The notes: generated by a model not told the origin, from the sequence alone. 64,000 nt of DNA from Chlorophyllum brunneum (GCA_963576785.1 OY756146.1:434001-498000), one strand, 5' to 3'. Positions 47,579-60,246 are shown, numbered from the stretch's first letter. Numbers and translations are program-made.

Positions 47579-50386
47579 CCAAGGGTCCCTGGTCTGATGC
47601 ATCGGGAGTTGGAAGAAGTGCGGAAAATACGACAATTCGGGTTGTAACTGCTCTCAAGGTCGTTGGAAATTCTTTTTTATTCTGGTGTTGGGATGCCGGA
47701 TTAAGATTTTGGAGAGGATTTTTCGTGGAAAACCGAAATTCTCGAGTCTATTTTCAAAATGCTTTTCTGAAGTCCTCAGCGCCATATGACAATAACACAC
47801 AGCCTCATCTTCGCAACATCTTTCTATTCGGTGGAGCAAAAGGCCTTATTGAGTACTCACCGATACCACACATATCCAGAGACTCGGAAAGTTTAACCTA
47901 CGTGAGTTAGACTGGTGCGGGGTGTCGGGATGATGATATGCAGCCTTTCAGATGCTTCACGATTAGCCGGCCCCGCCATGAGTAGGTACCAGGAACTCTT
48001 AGGAAACTTGAGATCAACCCCACTCTGCCCCACATTTTTCATCGGGATCTCCCTCGGCCCCCGCCTTCAACGTAACCCAAGAGAACCTTCGACTAACCGA
48101 AGGCATTGATGAAGACTTGGACTCGGACATTTCGGTCAAGATGCCAATTGTAACCATATTTGTTGAACGCAAGAGAGCCGTGTGAGCGGAAATAGATGAG
48201 AGCGTCGTCTTTCAGGTGGGAAAGTTTACTCAACCCACTCATGTTCCTTTTGTTGATACGGGTCGGGATGTTCCTAGCAATCCAAAAAAAGAAACGCGAA
48301 ACACGAGGACAGGATTCCGAGCCAGGGTGCGGTTGAACATATGAATAGGAGCCCAGGGGCACAAAGGTCCTCTTTAGTACGAGTTTTCTCTCGCACCCGA
48401 AATCTGAGTACTGGCAATGCTTTTGTGTCCGGACCTGGTTGCAGACAATGCTAGCCATCACTTGATTGCGCCGTCCTCGCGGGGAGAATTGAAGGCAACG
48501 GTCCTCTTCCGAGTCTGTTTGAAACCGAAATACATAGTAGGCACGGTTACACTATGTGAGAACATTCTCGTCGTTGCCAATCCTCAGTTCCCGGGTAGAG
48601 TCCATGGACACGTGGATTAGGGTGCCAATTCTGCCATTGGCTTGGAGTCCTGGTTGCAATGTTCATGCGTCAATCTGAAGCACATTATTGTATGATGCTC
48701 CCCAATTCTTAGATTACCAGAAGCTAGGCGCTGGGGCTGGAGCTTGGAGCCACTGTGATGTCAGGGAAGTGAGGTCTCGAGTCAGTCATGTCATTGGGAT
48801 CTGAGATGAGGACGAAGTAATCTGAGCACCGGTGATCAGATGGTGTGGCGACGAAAAATTGGGATTGGTGGGATGTCTTCCTATTGATGAACACCGACTA
48901 GGAAAGAGTCAGGATCAACGAGTTCCGGGAAGGGAAAGGGTCAATCGAAGATCCAGACGGGATGGTATATCGCTGGAATTTCGGACGAGTTGCAATGGTA
49001 AGAGGACAGAGAACCCGAGCAATATAGTTTTAGGTTTTTCAGAGTCGAGAGCGCAGACGTATGGAATGACAATAGGTCACTCAGAGCTCGGCATTACCGG
49101 CAAACGGGTTACTGGCGTGCCTTTAAAATAGAGGTCTCACGTCAGCCAATTGCAATTGAAAATTTCTGTGCAGATCATCTGACATCGCTGTTGTCTTGGT
49201 CTCGAGCAGCAGGATCCTCTCAACACGGATTTGAAGGAAGTACGATAAGGAGATATGACTCAAACATCAGACACATACTGTCGGGAAGCGACATCTCTCG
49301 GCAGGAGAGCCGTTTAGCGAACCTGGCGAGAATTCGCGACCTGGAAGAGAAAGAGAAGCAAAATTGAGCACGGGTATGCCCAGGTGCACTCGTAGCACTC
49401 GGTAACTGTTGTCGCCGTGCACCTCGAACGAAGCGACAATGAAAGAGGCCAATGCCAGATGACGGAGTAGAAGACAATTGTCTTGACAATCCCCAGACCC
49501 GGAGCGCCTGCCTCGCGGACCGCGGAAGGCCACGTTGTCAAGGACCCCGAGCCACGTGGGTAGAACGTGGTCTGTTCCGCCAGTCGTGAATGCCACAAGA
49601 TTTCCTCACCCAGGACGTAGTCTGTGTTTCTCCTTTGCACTGCGGGGATGCCGGCCAAAACCCAGGACATGTGGACGAGAACCGTTGCTACTATGTCCCT
49701 GATTGCCCATCAGCATACCACCGCATCACTGGCCAATCACCAGTGGAAAAGATCTCCGTTGCTCTTGGAATGTGCTGACTGGAGATCTTTCGAGGCTGAA
49801 GTGCCTGTGAAATCCACTCCCACTGTCGGCCACCGAGTCGACCACGTGGTATACCTGACTCCAATCAGGCGGATTCCATTCTGTTTCATTGGTAGACCCC
49901 AGAGATTACATCGCTTGAAAATCCTGCTGACGGAGCTGTGAGTATTTTTTAATTAGCAGTCTAGATGTAACAGGCACAATACATTCGACGCTCGTTGCAA
50001 TAGGTAACCATTCATCCCCCCACCTTACCGTCACCTCGATTGGAATGTGAGATCTGCCCTGATCCGGTTTTCTGAGCAGTCTCTGTAGCCAGCCCTATCG
50101 TAGATCCCAGTTTCTATGTCAGCCGTGATTCTGTCGTGTATTTACTTTATGAACTTCCAAGCCCTCGTCTCCATATAGTAAATCCAGGTTAGATATGCAA
50201 CTGCCTTGGCGATACGTCGCTATTGATTCAGGCCACGCGCCCTGCGATTGGGGCGATCATTTTCAGCTTGCTATCCTGGTATGGTGCGCACCTGGCCCTG
50301 AATTATATTCATCAACTTTTCCCCACCTAGTTTTGCCAGAACAGTTAAAGGCAAGACAGCCATGAGGTTTCTCCGACATCTTCAAA
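47579..50386. other. long intergenic region
   Basis: 2.8 kb with no gene I can support. Frames on both strands (48461-48093 -, 48832-49131 +, 49670-49314 -, 49624-49941 +) are 70-122 codons long, overlap each other and show no domain. I looked for a vWA-type N-terminal domain for the following gene and did not see one. Confidence 0.45.
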
Positions 50387-51345
50387 ATGGTCTACCGCGT
50401 ACCCACTACTCACTCTATTGTGCCCTCTCCCGTCGACCAATCACAAATCCAGCAGACACCACCAGTCGTTCCATGGCGCGGTGGCATCATCGTCAGCGGT
50501 ACCAGGCCATCCGACAGAGCTGGGAATCAGGACATTCGAGTCGCCTCACTTGAGATTGACGGTGATAGGTGCGAGATGATCTGACATCCCGTGTGCAACA
50601 CTGATTTGACTATGTCGCAGTAGAGTGCGCAGTTGGCCTCCGCAGTTCTTTGCACGCGTCTTACACGAAAGGAGGGTCCTACGCGAGGTACTCACATACG
50701 TGAACCAATATGCTATTCCTATGTGCACCTTCGTCGCCGACAGACACATTCGCGACAGTGGGCATAGCTCGGCCAACGAACTCCTTTTCCGCAATTTATC
50801 CCGAGTTCTATACGAGAATGAAACGGTGGGTTCCACGTCCGTGTCAGTGCAGCATTTGCGTGATTGAACTCTCCTCGAAGGTCGCTATTGCTCCATGGGG
50901 AACTCCTGCACTTCTTGGTGCAGGGATGATCATTTATCCGGCGCAAAACTCCAGTTCTCTTTTGGTCGGGGCTCTCTTTTTCGACAGACCTTTCCCAGAC
51001 TTCCTTGGATTAAACTCTCCAGTTGTTCCTCTTGGACCGGCGATCCCAGCTGTTCCACCCATGCATCCTCAGGCTCACTACACTCAGCACGGAATGGTCC
51101 CAGCCTCTCCTTATCCCCCTCACAGCCAATCTGTCTCTCCTCATCGTTCAAACCCCAATAGCCCTGCCGACACTGTGTCCCACGCCGGTCACAGGCAGGA
51201 CCAATACCAGTACATGATGACTTATGCTCCGGGGGGTGTGAATTCTCCGTCTTCTGCGGGATCCAACACTCAGTGGACTGGCGAAATGCACTATACCAGT
51301 GGTGGTAATTACCCCACTCAGCAGAACCCCGGCCAGTACCCTTAG
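50387..51345 (+). CDS. SPOC/Med25-ACID-like domain protein
   Basis: Three exons (breaks at about 50572-50621 and 50826-50879, all in frame); about 285 residues from the ATG at 50387 (MVYRVPTTHSIVPS). The core, residues about 30-170, reads WRGGIIVSG, SLEIDGDRVRSWPPQFFARV, LTYVNQYAIPMCTFVA, ANELLFRNLSRVLYENETV, IAPWGTPALLGAGMIIYPAQ, and SSLLVGALFFDRPFPDF. The alternation of strands ending in a I-I-Y-P...LVGALF block resembles the beta-barrel SPOC/ACID domain found in Mediator Med25 and related proteins. This is a resemblance from memory, not proven. The rest is a Pro/Gln/Ser/Tyr-rich disordered tail. No vWA domain is attached. It could be a Mediator-tail-like activator target or an unrelated agaric protein. 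Confidence 0.5.
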
Positions 51346-51700
51346 ATACACCTGATTTCATGAAAGCAACGACCAGAGCCCTTGGGACTAATCGGACCAT
51401 CGTCATTCCCGTCTCCTTCGCCGTCCGTGTTCTGACTCGCCCTAATACCCAGAACTATTTATGCCTTTTGGTGCTTTCATTTGCTGACATGCAGTCATTC
51501 TGCTTTCATATCCGTTGTAGCCAAAGCAACATCAGTTACCCCCTAGAGTTTTCTTTTCTGTTCTTATCCCTCGTCTGAATCGTCTGACACCGTCTAAATA
51601 ACTGTAGCTAAAGTTTGCATCCAGTGTATCTATATCCCGTGTTCGCGCCCCCTGTATCTCGTAATTTGCCCCGTCTTGTATATATCCATCGACTTTGTCC
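51346..51700. other. convergent intergenic region
   Basis: 355 bp between the stops of the SPOC/ACID-like gene (+) and the cytochrome b561-like gene (-). T- and C-rich 3' UTR-type sequence. No gene. Confidence 0.55.
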
Positions 51701-52864
51701 CTAACCTGATACGTCGTTCTCCATCTTGGCTATGTGATCCCCCGAACCCTCCGAATTCAATTTCGACCTCATCTGACTCTCCTGCTTCAATTGTCTGGGC
51801 AACAAGACCATGCCAAGAACGTATAACGACCAGAATATCTAGTGTTCAATATCGCCCATGAGGAATCATTAACCCAAAATTAAATGTTGGATCGAGAAGG
51901 ATTTCGGAACTCACGATGATTAATGCCAACCATGCATGTTTCGCTGACTCTGGAACGCGATGCAAACCCCCGGTGGCCAATGGCCACTCTATGTACAGAC
52001 CGTAATGTACCTGGGGACAGGAGGAATGAGTATTAAGCGCCAGAACGGTCACCGAGAAACCGGTCATATAATTAGAAGCAGTGAGTATAGATGAAGCCAT
52101 ATGGGTGTCGGGCAAGGTAATCAGAGACGTCTACAACTTCCTCGCACCGCAGAAGACTAAACACACACGGTTCGGTGACCACGCGGTTGCATCGAGTCTG
52201 CAAACCGCAGTACCAGAATTAAAAAGATGACGGAACCACAACGAACCTGATACGCCGCCAAAACGAAAATACCAACTCCAACCAAAGCATGCAAGTAGTT
52301 GTGCGGAGCCCGGTGTCCACGAAACACGGATGGAAACTTTAAGAAATGGACCGCAGCGCCCAGAGTGATTTGCGCCAGATAGAGTATCAGCAAAGCCAAC
52401 CCACACTTCTCGTGGGTATCAATGAACTGCCCGAATCCGAGCTGGGCCGCACTCTTGTACCCGAATGCCCATCCAGCAAAGATAACAGGGCCAGAGATGA
52501 GGAACTGGATGATCCAATGGGCCCACCACCACCTATGGTATAATTAGTGCCATGTTTTCAATATATCGAAGCACGGCCACGCCACAACGAGCCATCACGA
52601 TAAACAATCGTGACAGGTTCCACCCAACGCAGGGGTAGTGATGATCAAAGAGCAAACCAGAAGCTTGCCACGACACAGACTGTGCCACTTGATCCAAACC
52701 ATTCAAAAGGGTTTTTGCACTCACTGGTTAGTGTACGTGCGCGTGTACCTCGCAACCAACACTCCAACGGGCAGCAGCACCAAAAATCCTATCGTACACA
52801 AGAGCGCATGTGTAGTTATTTGCCTCTCTATTGCATTGAGGGGAATCGTGGAAACCCCGGACAT
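51701..52864 (-). CDS. cytochrome b561-type membrane protein
   Basis: Multi-pass haem-b electron-transfer membrane protein of the b561 domain type. Exons join in frame from the ATG at 52864 (MSGVSTIPLNAIERQ) to TAG at 51701; about 265 residues. The transmembrane segments carry the expected paired His: ITTHALLCTIGFLVLLPVGV; WWWAHWIIQFLISGPVIFAG; DTHEKCGLALLILYLAQITL; HFLKFPSVFRGHRAPHNYLH; and HALVGVGIFVLAAYQ. VHYGLYIEW and AKHAWLALIIIFWSLYVLGM complete the core. The third-last intron (about 52248-52016) is long for this window. The C-terminus is a short charged tail (RQLKQESQMRSKLN). No DOMON domain is attached here. Confidence 0.82.
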
Positions 52865-53469
52865 ATTTCGTGAGTTTGAAAGTTTGGATGAACGTTGAAT
52901 ACCGGTGTTGTGCTGGTTGGGATTTAAGAGGAATCAAGCTGCAGGGATACGAGTGCAACACAGTTCGGCATCCAGCGTCAGGCTATGCTGCCAGTGGGTT
53001 GTGTGGGAATCACAATAGCTAACAACGAGAGTGATATGTCATGGCCGGATATATGTGGTTGATGATTGGGCACAATGCCAAGAAGGACTGCGGAAGATCG
53101 CCTATTTTTAGCAATAGGGCTGGCTGCTGAGGGTTTTGGTATTGGAAAGAGCAATTATGTTCTCAGGTCGAGGCACCTCGGGGTGCTTCTCGTCTTGAGA
53201 TAGATTGGGCCGCAGTTGATAAATGATGCAATACGAAATTAACGACGTCAGGAGTGAACTACTGTGTATTCATTCACAATAATCTCGGGCTAATTCGCGG
53301 TGAAGCTGGTATGTAAATGTATACGATATATCAACCACAGCTTAGATATCGGGAATGAAAGGAACAGAATGCAGACAGCAGTCCTACGCGATGCATTATA
53401 CCGGCATGGCAAGGAGTTGAGTTACATGATAGCCAAAGCCCTTTCTCACACACCCAATGAAAATAGCTT
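52865..53469. other. intergenic region
   Basis: Promoter of the cytochrome b561-type gene and 3' flank of the kinesin. No gene seen. Confidence 0.5.
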
Positions 53470-56400
53470 TCACGAGGCCACGACAGCCTTCTCCTTCATC
53501 GGTGCAGAAGGGAGTTCCCTCCACACCTCAACTTCGACCTCGTCCTCGCTCGCCATCTCATCATTGTCGCTTTCTGGATTGGTAAGTTTGGGCTTCTTCA
53601 CCGGTGTCTTCGCCCTATCACCCCCATCACCAAGATCCCGATCCCCTTCCTCGACATCAACAAATAAACGTTTGAATAGCCTCGGACTGGATGCCGATGA
53701 GGGGTTGGTAAGATTTCCAATGGAGGCGGTGTTGGTGATTTCTAGACCAAACTCCGTAGCCGATAAACTCCCGAGTTTTTGGTCATGCCCTTGCCGAGAG
53801 TTGGCCTTCATTCCACCCGCGTTGACCTGGATGACTATGCCATTTCCATTCTCATCCACGTTCCCTCCCAGACCCGCAGTAGGGTTCTCCGTTTTCCGAT
53901 TCCTTCGGCCTGCCTTCCTTCCTCTCTTCTTCTTCTCCTTTCGTGGTGGCTTCGGCGATGGCACAAATTCTTGGTTGTTCTTAACCGCCCATTCAATCTC
54001 AATGATCCTATTCGGACGGTCAGTTCCGATTCGGTGACAGAAGTTGAATTTGTAGGTGTGATGAAGGTGAAGACCGAGAGCGAGCGAACGGCGGGTGTGA
54101 ACGAAGGTGTGTGATTCAAATGAGGGTTGGTAGTAGTGAGATGGAAAAAGCAGAAAAAAAAGTGTGTCAGAGATGCCGTCGTTCGTTCTCGAGTTTCAAT
54201 AGAAAGACGTGAATGACAAAGAGTATCCACCTCTCTTTAAGTTTGACGTTGTCTGGCACGTAGGCCTCCGCTCTGCGGTAGAGCTCCAGTGCATCTCCAA
54301 GTTTTCCCCTAAAGGTTGATTAGAATAAATCGAGTCGGCGGTAAGGGGATAGCGTACTTCTCGGAATAGGCTCTGGCGAGCGAGACGTACGCCCTGCCTG
54401 TCTTCTTCTTAGACACCGGTGAAAGGACACCCGCCAGCGATGTCTCCTTTTGTCCTTGGTCCCTAGAAACGATAAGTCCATCAGCGCCCTTCACAGCGGC
54501 CAAAAAGGCAACCAAATTCAGGAAGGGGATAATTCAAAACAGACGACCCACAGCTTCCTCTCCAAATCACGCAGCCTCGTGCGTAATTCATCGTCCAAAT
54601 CCTTATGTTTCTTCAGCAATGGTGTAAGCACACCCGAAGGCAAAGATGTGTTCCCCTTCGTCGGCGAACCATGCACTTGCACCTTCTCGTCTTGCTCCCT
54701 CGCTTTCATCTCAGCTTCTTCTTTCTCCTTCGTTCTTCGTTCCTCTTCCTCTTTCTCCCTTCGCTCCTCTTCATCCTTCCGCCTCTCAGCTGCTAGTCGC
54801 TTAGCAACCTCAGCTTCCACAACTTTCATAATCTATGAGCAAAGCATTGAAAACGTGGTGAGTCAAGGGTTGGCGCTCGTGGCAGATCATGCCTGTGAAA
54901 CAACAAAATAAAAAGATAGGAAAGCAGGATGTTTAAAGGAGAAAGGATACAAAGGAGGTTGCATGGCACTTCAACCCTGCATGTCTCGTGACAAAGGCAG
55001 CAAAGCGCTAATCAGCCCTGTAGGGCGGTCATATGTTGTCATGTACTGGGATGAAAAGTATAACAACTCGAGCGCAGATCGTGTTGTCAGAGCCATAATG
55101 GGACCCCCCTTGCGACAAACATTGTTGAAGTCCGATAGCCGACGTTGCTACAGCTCCTTACACTGCACCCGTAGGAGAGAGGGTATGCAAGGCACCCGAG
55201 ATCGCAGAATCGTATCGCAAAATCGCATCGCAAAATCGCAGGTACGACATCAACGGATTGTGAGGCAACCACCGCCACCCTCGGCAAACAAAAAGTGATG
55301 CCAGGAACCAAAGTTGTCGAGATCGAACTCGCCGAAAGTCGAACCGAAAACTTGGGTGAACTCTCACCTTTTCTTCAATATCCTTTTCTGTCATGCCCAA
55401 TCTTCCAAATATGCTCATTGCGGCCTTCTCCTCGACACTCTCCAATGTTCTTCCTCCTCCAGGAAGTGCAAACCTCTGGTAGCCTCCACCACCCAAACCC
55501 ACGGCAGATACACGCGGTACCCGTGACGCGCGACGAGTATGCCCAGCGGGAGCGAGTGAGGCGCGTGCTCTACCCGCTGCGAACACTGCAGGACCAGAAG
55601 TGGAGGACGATGCACCAGCTGTTGTGATGGGTTGAAGTATTGTTGGTGCCAGTTTCGGCGCAGGTGGTGCTGCAAAGTGGGGTTTGGCTGTTGGTCGATT
55701 GTCTATGAATGTGAACAACGAAACGCTACATTAGCACGATTGTATAAGATGTGACGAGGACAGGCGCACATACCGCGTTCATTAATCATGGGTTTGTTCT
55801 CCACGTTCTTCGTACGAGTCGCAAAGCTACACGAGACGACCATTGAGCGTCATGACACCAGAACACTGCGACTCGAAGGAAAAGGCGCACTTTAGTGTGT
55901 TCAGTGTGTCTTGTCTGAACTTCGTCCCAGGAGCCAAGTTGCAGATCAGCAATCCCGCGGAGGAACCACCGAGTGCGTCTTGGAGCAGCCGTGTTAATTT
56001 GGAGTTGCGATATGGTATACGAGACTGCATGTCGAATCCGTTGAGTGGGCGGAATAGCCGTTGGGATGGGAAAAAGACTTACGGCTCCTTGATTCAGTGC
56101 ATGCACGACTTGTCCGAGTACACTGAGAGACTGGTTTATGGCTTTGGATTCCGCCATTCGCGAAGGATCGTTTCCAGTCAGCTACAGAAAGAAAAAAAAA
56201 GTCAAAATCGCATCCACAGAAGGATAAACCTGGAGGACTTTGTTGTTCTCTGATCCAGCCAGATCGACCAAGTTGATCTTTCCAGTCAGTGCTATTCCAG
56301 CGCGTTAGTAAACGGAATACAGTCGGATATCAACAAGGACACGTACTCCTCTGCCCGGAGGAATCCAACATGATGACTTCAATAGTCAGAATTGCATGGG

Positions 56401-57303
56401 AACGGGATGAAGCGCGATTGAGATTTGTCGCTCCAATTGAACGGTTCTTGGTAGCTTGACTTTGAGGTGTCGAGTAAATAACAGCGTACTACACCTAAAG
56501 ATGCAAGGTAGCTTACTGATAGATGGCGTCAAACTCGGATACGGAAGCGAGCGGTATTGATGAGAGGTTGGCGACGAACACCATGCCATTACCATCTTCT
56601 CGTACAGGGAGTTTAGGTGCCTAAACAGGACAAGACGTTTGATTAGAGATGGAGCACGGAATCGTGGCACCATACATTTTCACGGGCTACGAGGAGGTCG
56701 TAGGGCTCGTCTTTATAAAGCTCCATGTACGACATAGCGAATGAGATCTGGTATTGTAGGTATTGGTTCCGTCTGTCAAAAAGGGCCTGCGTGAAAGCGT
56801 CAACGAAGTTGGTATGCAGGAGGTGCACAAATACACACCTTAACTGTGCGGGGAATTATTCCTGGGTCCGGTTTCGTCCCCTGCATAGTGTGGGTCTTTC
56901 CCGAGGAAGTAACGCCATAGGCGAATACTGTCACAGTCTGGAATAAATCAGTAAACATGTAGGATCAGGGTAGTGTTTAACGCACAACACCACTGTATAC
57001 CACGTCCAACAATGGCTCCACGTCATTGCGAAAAATCTCCTCCTGTGTTGAACTGTGGTCATAACAGCTCGAAAACCTATTTTCTAGATTAAAAAAAACA
57101 CAACCTCCTAAGTCTGTGAGAGGCCACTTACGGAAACTGGAAAACTTGGGTGATATCCCTAGGGTTGACAACAGATATATAACTGCTCCTGAATGAATCG
57201 TTCGAGTCATCAGACGCATGGTGAACAGCAATATTGTTGTCCGTGATTTCTGCTGGGAGTGTGGGTCGGAGTCGGGCGGCGATCTTGATCCTGTGCGAGG
57301 CCA
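53470..57303 (-). CDS. kinesin-like motor protein, Kid-like
   Basis: ATP-driven microtubule motor. Multi-exon from the ATG at 57303 (MASHRIKIAARLRPTLP). The motor domain is N-terminal: FAYGVTSSGKTHTMQG (P-loop), FAMSYMELYKDEPYDLL, switch I NRASSRSHAIL, switch II INLVDLAGSE, KAINQSLSVLGQVVHALNQ, and IPYRNSKLTRLLQDALGG. The neck reads LNFATRTKNVENKP. A Pro/Ala/Ser-rich stretch and a Glu/Arg/Lys coiled coil follow (KDEEERREKEEEERRTKEKE). Next is a TPR-like segment (RAYVSLARAYSEKYGKLGDA, LELYRRAEAYVPDN), then a basic patch (KEKKKRGRKAGRRNRK) and an acidic end. The order suggests a kinesin-10 (Kid/KIF22) type chromosome-arm motor, with moderate certainty. A 90-bp copy of its start lies at 60.2 kb. 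Confidence 0.85.
55203..55242. repeat. short tandem repeat in a kinesin intron
   Basis: Three to four imperfect units of ATCGCAAAATCGC-like sequence in a row inside the kinesin gene, in a stretch I take to be an intron. Minor feature. Confidence 0.6.
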
Positions 57304-57909
57304 TTGTCGGTGGCCAGCGTAGTAGTAATCCGAACAAGATTCTTGAAGTCCTTGTGAGCAGTTACTGAGGTCTTGAGGCGTCAGACAGAGGTGGGGATGT
57401 GGCGGACGAGAAGGCGAACAGCCAATGGCAATGCTCCCTGGTTGAACTCACGTCGCGTCAGTCACGTGAACTACACGTGATACTTGGATATGAACCCAAT
57501 ACAAGTGTATGTGATATAAGTTACCATTGATATACCCGAAACCTATTTCGGCTGCAAACAAACCTAGCGATTGAAACCACGTCTACGCAATCGTGCGGCC
57601 CTCTTGTCATCCGCTATGGCCCAGCCGTTTCCCCAGCCGCAACCACTCAGTCCTAAGTTTATCGAGTGTTACGTTTCACGAGAATGTCCACCCCACCGAC
57701 ACCAAAAGGATCGATGCTTCCAGATGACAGCAACACAGGACAATACATTCGGACCATCCAGATATGCTGCTCACTCCATCTCCATCAGAGCCATTGAATA
57801 CCTACATTCCCAATGTCTCGCCGTTGGCATCCGTACCGTACATGTCTACATGCTCCTGCAAAAATATTGAATGCTGTTTCTCGTTGACATTTGCAGAATT
57901 TAAAGTACT
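57304..57909. other. intergenic region
   Basis: Promoter side of the kinesin gene and 3' flank of membrane-protein paralogue 2. A frame at 57571-57870 (+) has no support. No gene. Confidence 0.5.
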
Positions 57910-58998
57910 TCAAACTACGTAAAAGCTGCCCGAGTTGGTTGCATCGGTATTTAAAGAAAGGAGTTTGAGGTTACGGAAAACTCGACAGCCCATAGAAGCT
58001 GTGATTGGAACTAAAGGCAGTGTAAACACCCCTTTTACCCCATAGTATACGGAGGGAAGAAGTATCATGATTGAGGCAGTTACCAGTGTGACATTGACAA
58101 TCCTATCGTGACGTATAGGTATCAGGTCCATGGACAGAATCTGAGTTATCACTTACAGATAGTGTTGTTGACCACCCTGCAAAACAGCCCGTGAGACGCG
58201 GGGAAGTGCCTTCCCAGACACAATGGTACTCCAGCTGATCCGCTCATCCACCAGCGCATGCCTTGAGGCAATCTTATAGGAAATTGCTAGGAAAACAGTG
58301 GTACCAAACAAAATACCAGAGACGACGCCAAGAGCGACAATCGGACGATCCTTAACCAGGTAATAATGGGTTCCAGGTATGGAGCTTGGTTCCGATCCGA
58401 GAGGTATGACCAGCTCAGATGCGGTACATGCAAACCAGAGCCCGGAAAAAAACCACTGGACTCTTCGGTTGTCAGCATAAACCGCGCGGACTCTCTGCAG
58501 GAATAGGTATGTCGAGCACCCAATTGACAGTACACAGAATATCGGTGCAGCGTAAGTGGCATTTGGGCCAATGAGGGATCCAGCTAGAAGACAGGAATGG
58601 TTCATTAACATTCCCGGAAGATACGAGACATACTCGTTTGGATGGTAACGCAGAGAATAAAAGCAACTGAAAACAATCTAGTGCGGCGTGTCAGCCCTTA
58701 GAACAGACTTCATCCGAACCATTCATACCTGGAAAGGATGAAGCAGATCATAGTCGGCCGAAGGCGGCTGTATGACAGTATTCGAAGGTCATCCGGGATA
58801 TAAGCTAAGATATCCCATATTGTTGCCTATATATCGAGAGAGAAAGTTCATTGTTCACTTGCTATGGTGGCATATGGGAAAAGAGCTTACCCCCAAAATA
58901 CCTATTGTAACGCATCGGTAAGCCTCAAAATCTCTGGCATCCACAGGCGATAGATAATTGAGGTAGACCTCCGGATTGGGGAGCTCAGCTTGGGTCAT
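57910..58998 (-). CDS. agaric multi-pass membrane protein, paralogue 2
   Basis: Intact member of the same family as 41661-42810, with the same exon borders. The ATG is at 58998 (MTQAELPNPEVYLNYLSPVD) and the stop at 57910. Segments: CVTIGILGATIWDILAYIPD; RLFSVAFILCVTIQT; FCVLSIGCSTYLFLQRVRAV; WFFSGLWFACTASELVIPLG; ALGVVSGILFGTTVFLAISY; and VTLVTASIMILLPSVYYG. The family signature LPRVSRAVLQGGQQHYL comes before the last exon, which holds CRVFRNLKLLSLN. It ends with SGSFYVV, unlike its paralogues. Head-to-tail with paralogue 3 on the same strand. Function unknown. Confidence 0.8.
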
Positions 58999-60156
58999 GG
59001 AGGCCAGCGCAGAGTAGAGGTCGTCGTGGTGAGATATGAGTACGAAATGCGTATTCTAAGTGCAGAACACGATATATATATGTGACAACCATCCGAAGGC
59101 GGGGAATCAAGAAGTGGCCAGATTTAGCCTACGCTCTCCACTCACTGAGAGAACCAGGCAGACAGGCCTAAGATACGGACCGCCTAGGTGTCCCACAAGA
59201 ACCACGGCATGGGTGATGCCAGAAGAAGATCACCAAGGGGTGCGAAAGAATTTCGTTCACCGACCCTAACTCATTGATTGATCTGGGGAGGTGTTACACC
59301 GGTAAGATGGAGTGCAACACGAGAGTGGATCTGATCAACCATCAATCAATGCTCAACTCTATTCGATACCTATAATTAGTTGTCCTCTTGTGTGACGAGG
59401 ATCTAGCCCGAGGGGATGACAGCCCTAACACCCATACCCACACCTTGCATTCAAGTTGACTTATTGTTGTATGGGCGGTCCTGATAAAACTAAGCTGCAG
59501 CGCTTGAAAAAAGACAAAACGCATCCCTTGGCGAGGGCATGTATTCCGTCGAAATCCACACCCACGGACTTTTCCCAGGAAGGGAGGACGATAGGGTATT
59601 GCGTTCAGGGAGTTAATATAAATTGAAAATGATGAACATAAATAGCAGTGATGGATAACAAGTCCTGTGAAAGAGCTACTCGATTTTGAACGATAGTTTA
59701 TAAATATTCGCGTGAGGGAGCGATTTTGTGCGACAGTTATGACCTGAGGGGGGAGATTGAACTACAGAAGGACGCCGGGTGAAGGGTAGCTTACAACAAA
59801 ATACATGATTGGGGACACTCATATGGGTGTCATTGGGTGTTGAAAGTATTACACGGTCGGAAATGGTGGGTCCAGAGGTGCTGTGCGTGAATCAAAATGT
59901 GTGTGTATTGCCCAGGATTTGATCCCATGTATTTGTCTGTTAAGACCGTTGGCGAAGCGGTGGAGCAGGAGCTGAAGAAGAAGAAGAAGACTCACTCTTG
60001 GGTAATGGACATCCTCCAGAGTTTGGATTCTCGAGCATTACTGGGAGGAGGATGATCGAGATCAGGTCAGGCTCCCAAGGTTGGGGTCTTGAGGACAGGG
60101 ATACATTGCGAAACTCATTAGGAACAAGCTGACCCCTCGAAGTCAAAGCTTAAGGA
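58999..60156. other. intergenic region, upstream half of a segmental repeat
   Basis: Promoter of paralogue 2 plus about 800 bp without a gene. A GAA triplet run (about 59977-59991) encodes nothing I can support. The stretch 59850-60130 is repeated at 62410-62620. Confidence 0.5.
59850..60130. repeat. segmental repeat, copy 1
   Basis: Diverged direct copy of 62410-62620. Shared blocks include GTCGGAAATGRTGG, then TGTCTGTTAAGAC with TTGGCG-type sequence and AGCTGA, then CTTGAGGA with ATTG.GA and GGAACAA. Differences and small indels are many, so the duplication is old. Confidence 0.65.
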
Positions 60157-60246
60157 TAAGTTGTCAGATGCATGGTAAACAGTAATATTACCATCGGTAG
60201 AATGGGGTGGGAACCTGGTGTCAATCTTGATCCTACGCAAGACCAT
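60157..60246 (-). pseudogene. fragment of the kinesin gene start
   Basis: Reads MVLRRIKIDTRFPPHS, then a GNITVYHASD-type segment; the kinesin at 57303 has MASHRIKIAARLRPTL, then NNIAVHHASD. The match starts at the ATG (60246) and is lost after about 30 codons. A weaker echo (NEFRNV versus EIFRND) may follow near 60120. No motor domain is present, so it is a broken partial copy. Confidence 0.75.

Noticed and set aside
48093..49941. Possible upstream exons (vWA domain) of the SPOC/ACID-like gene
   Set aside because: Read both strands for a vWA MIDAS-like start and conserved strand motifs; none was seen and the frames cannot be chained with splice sites.
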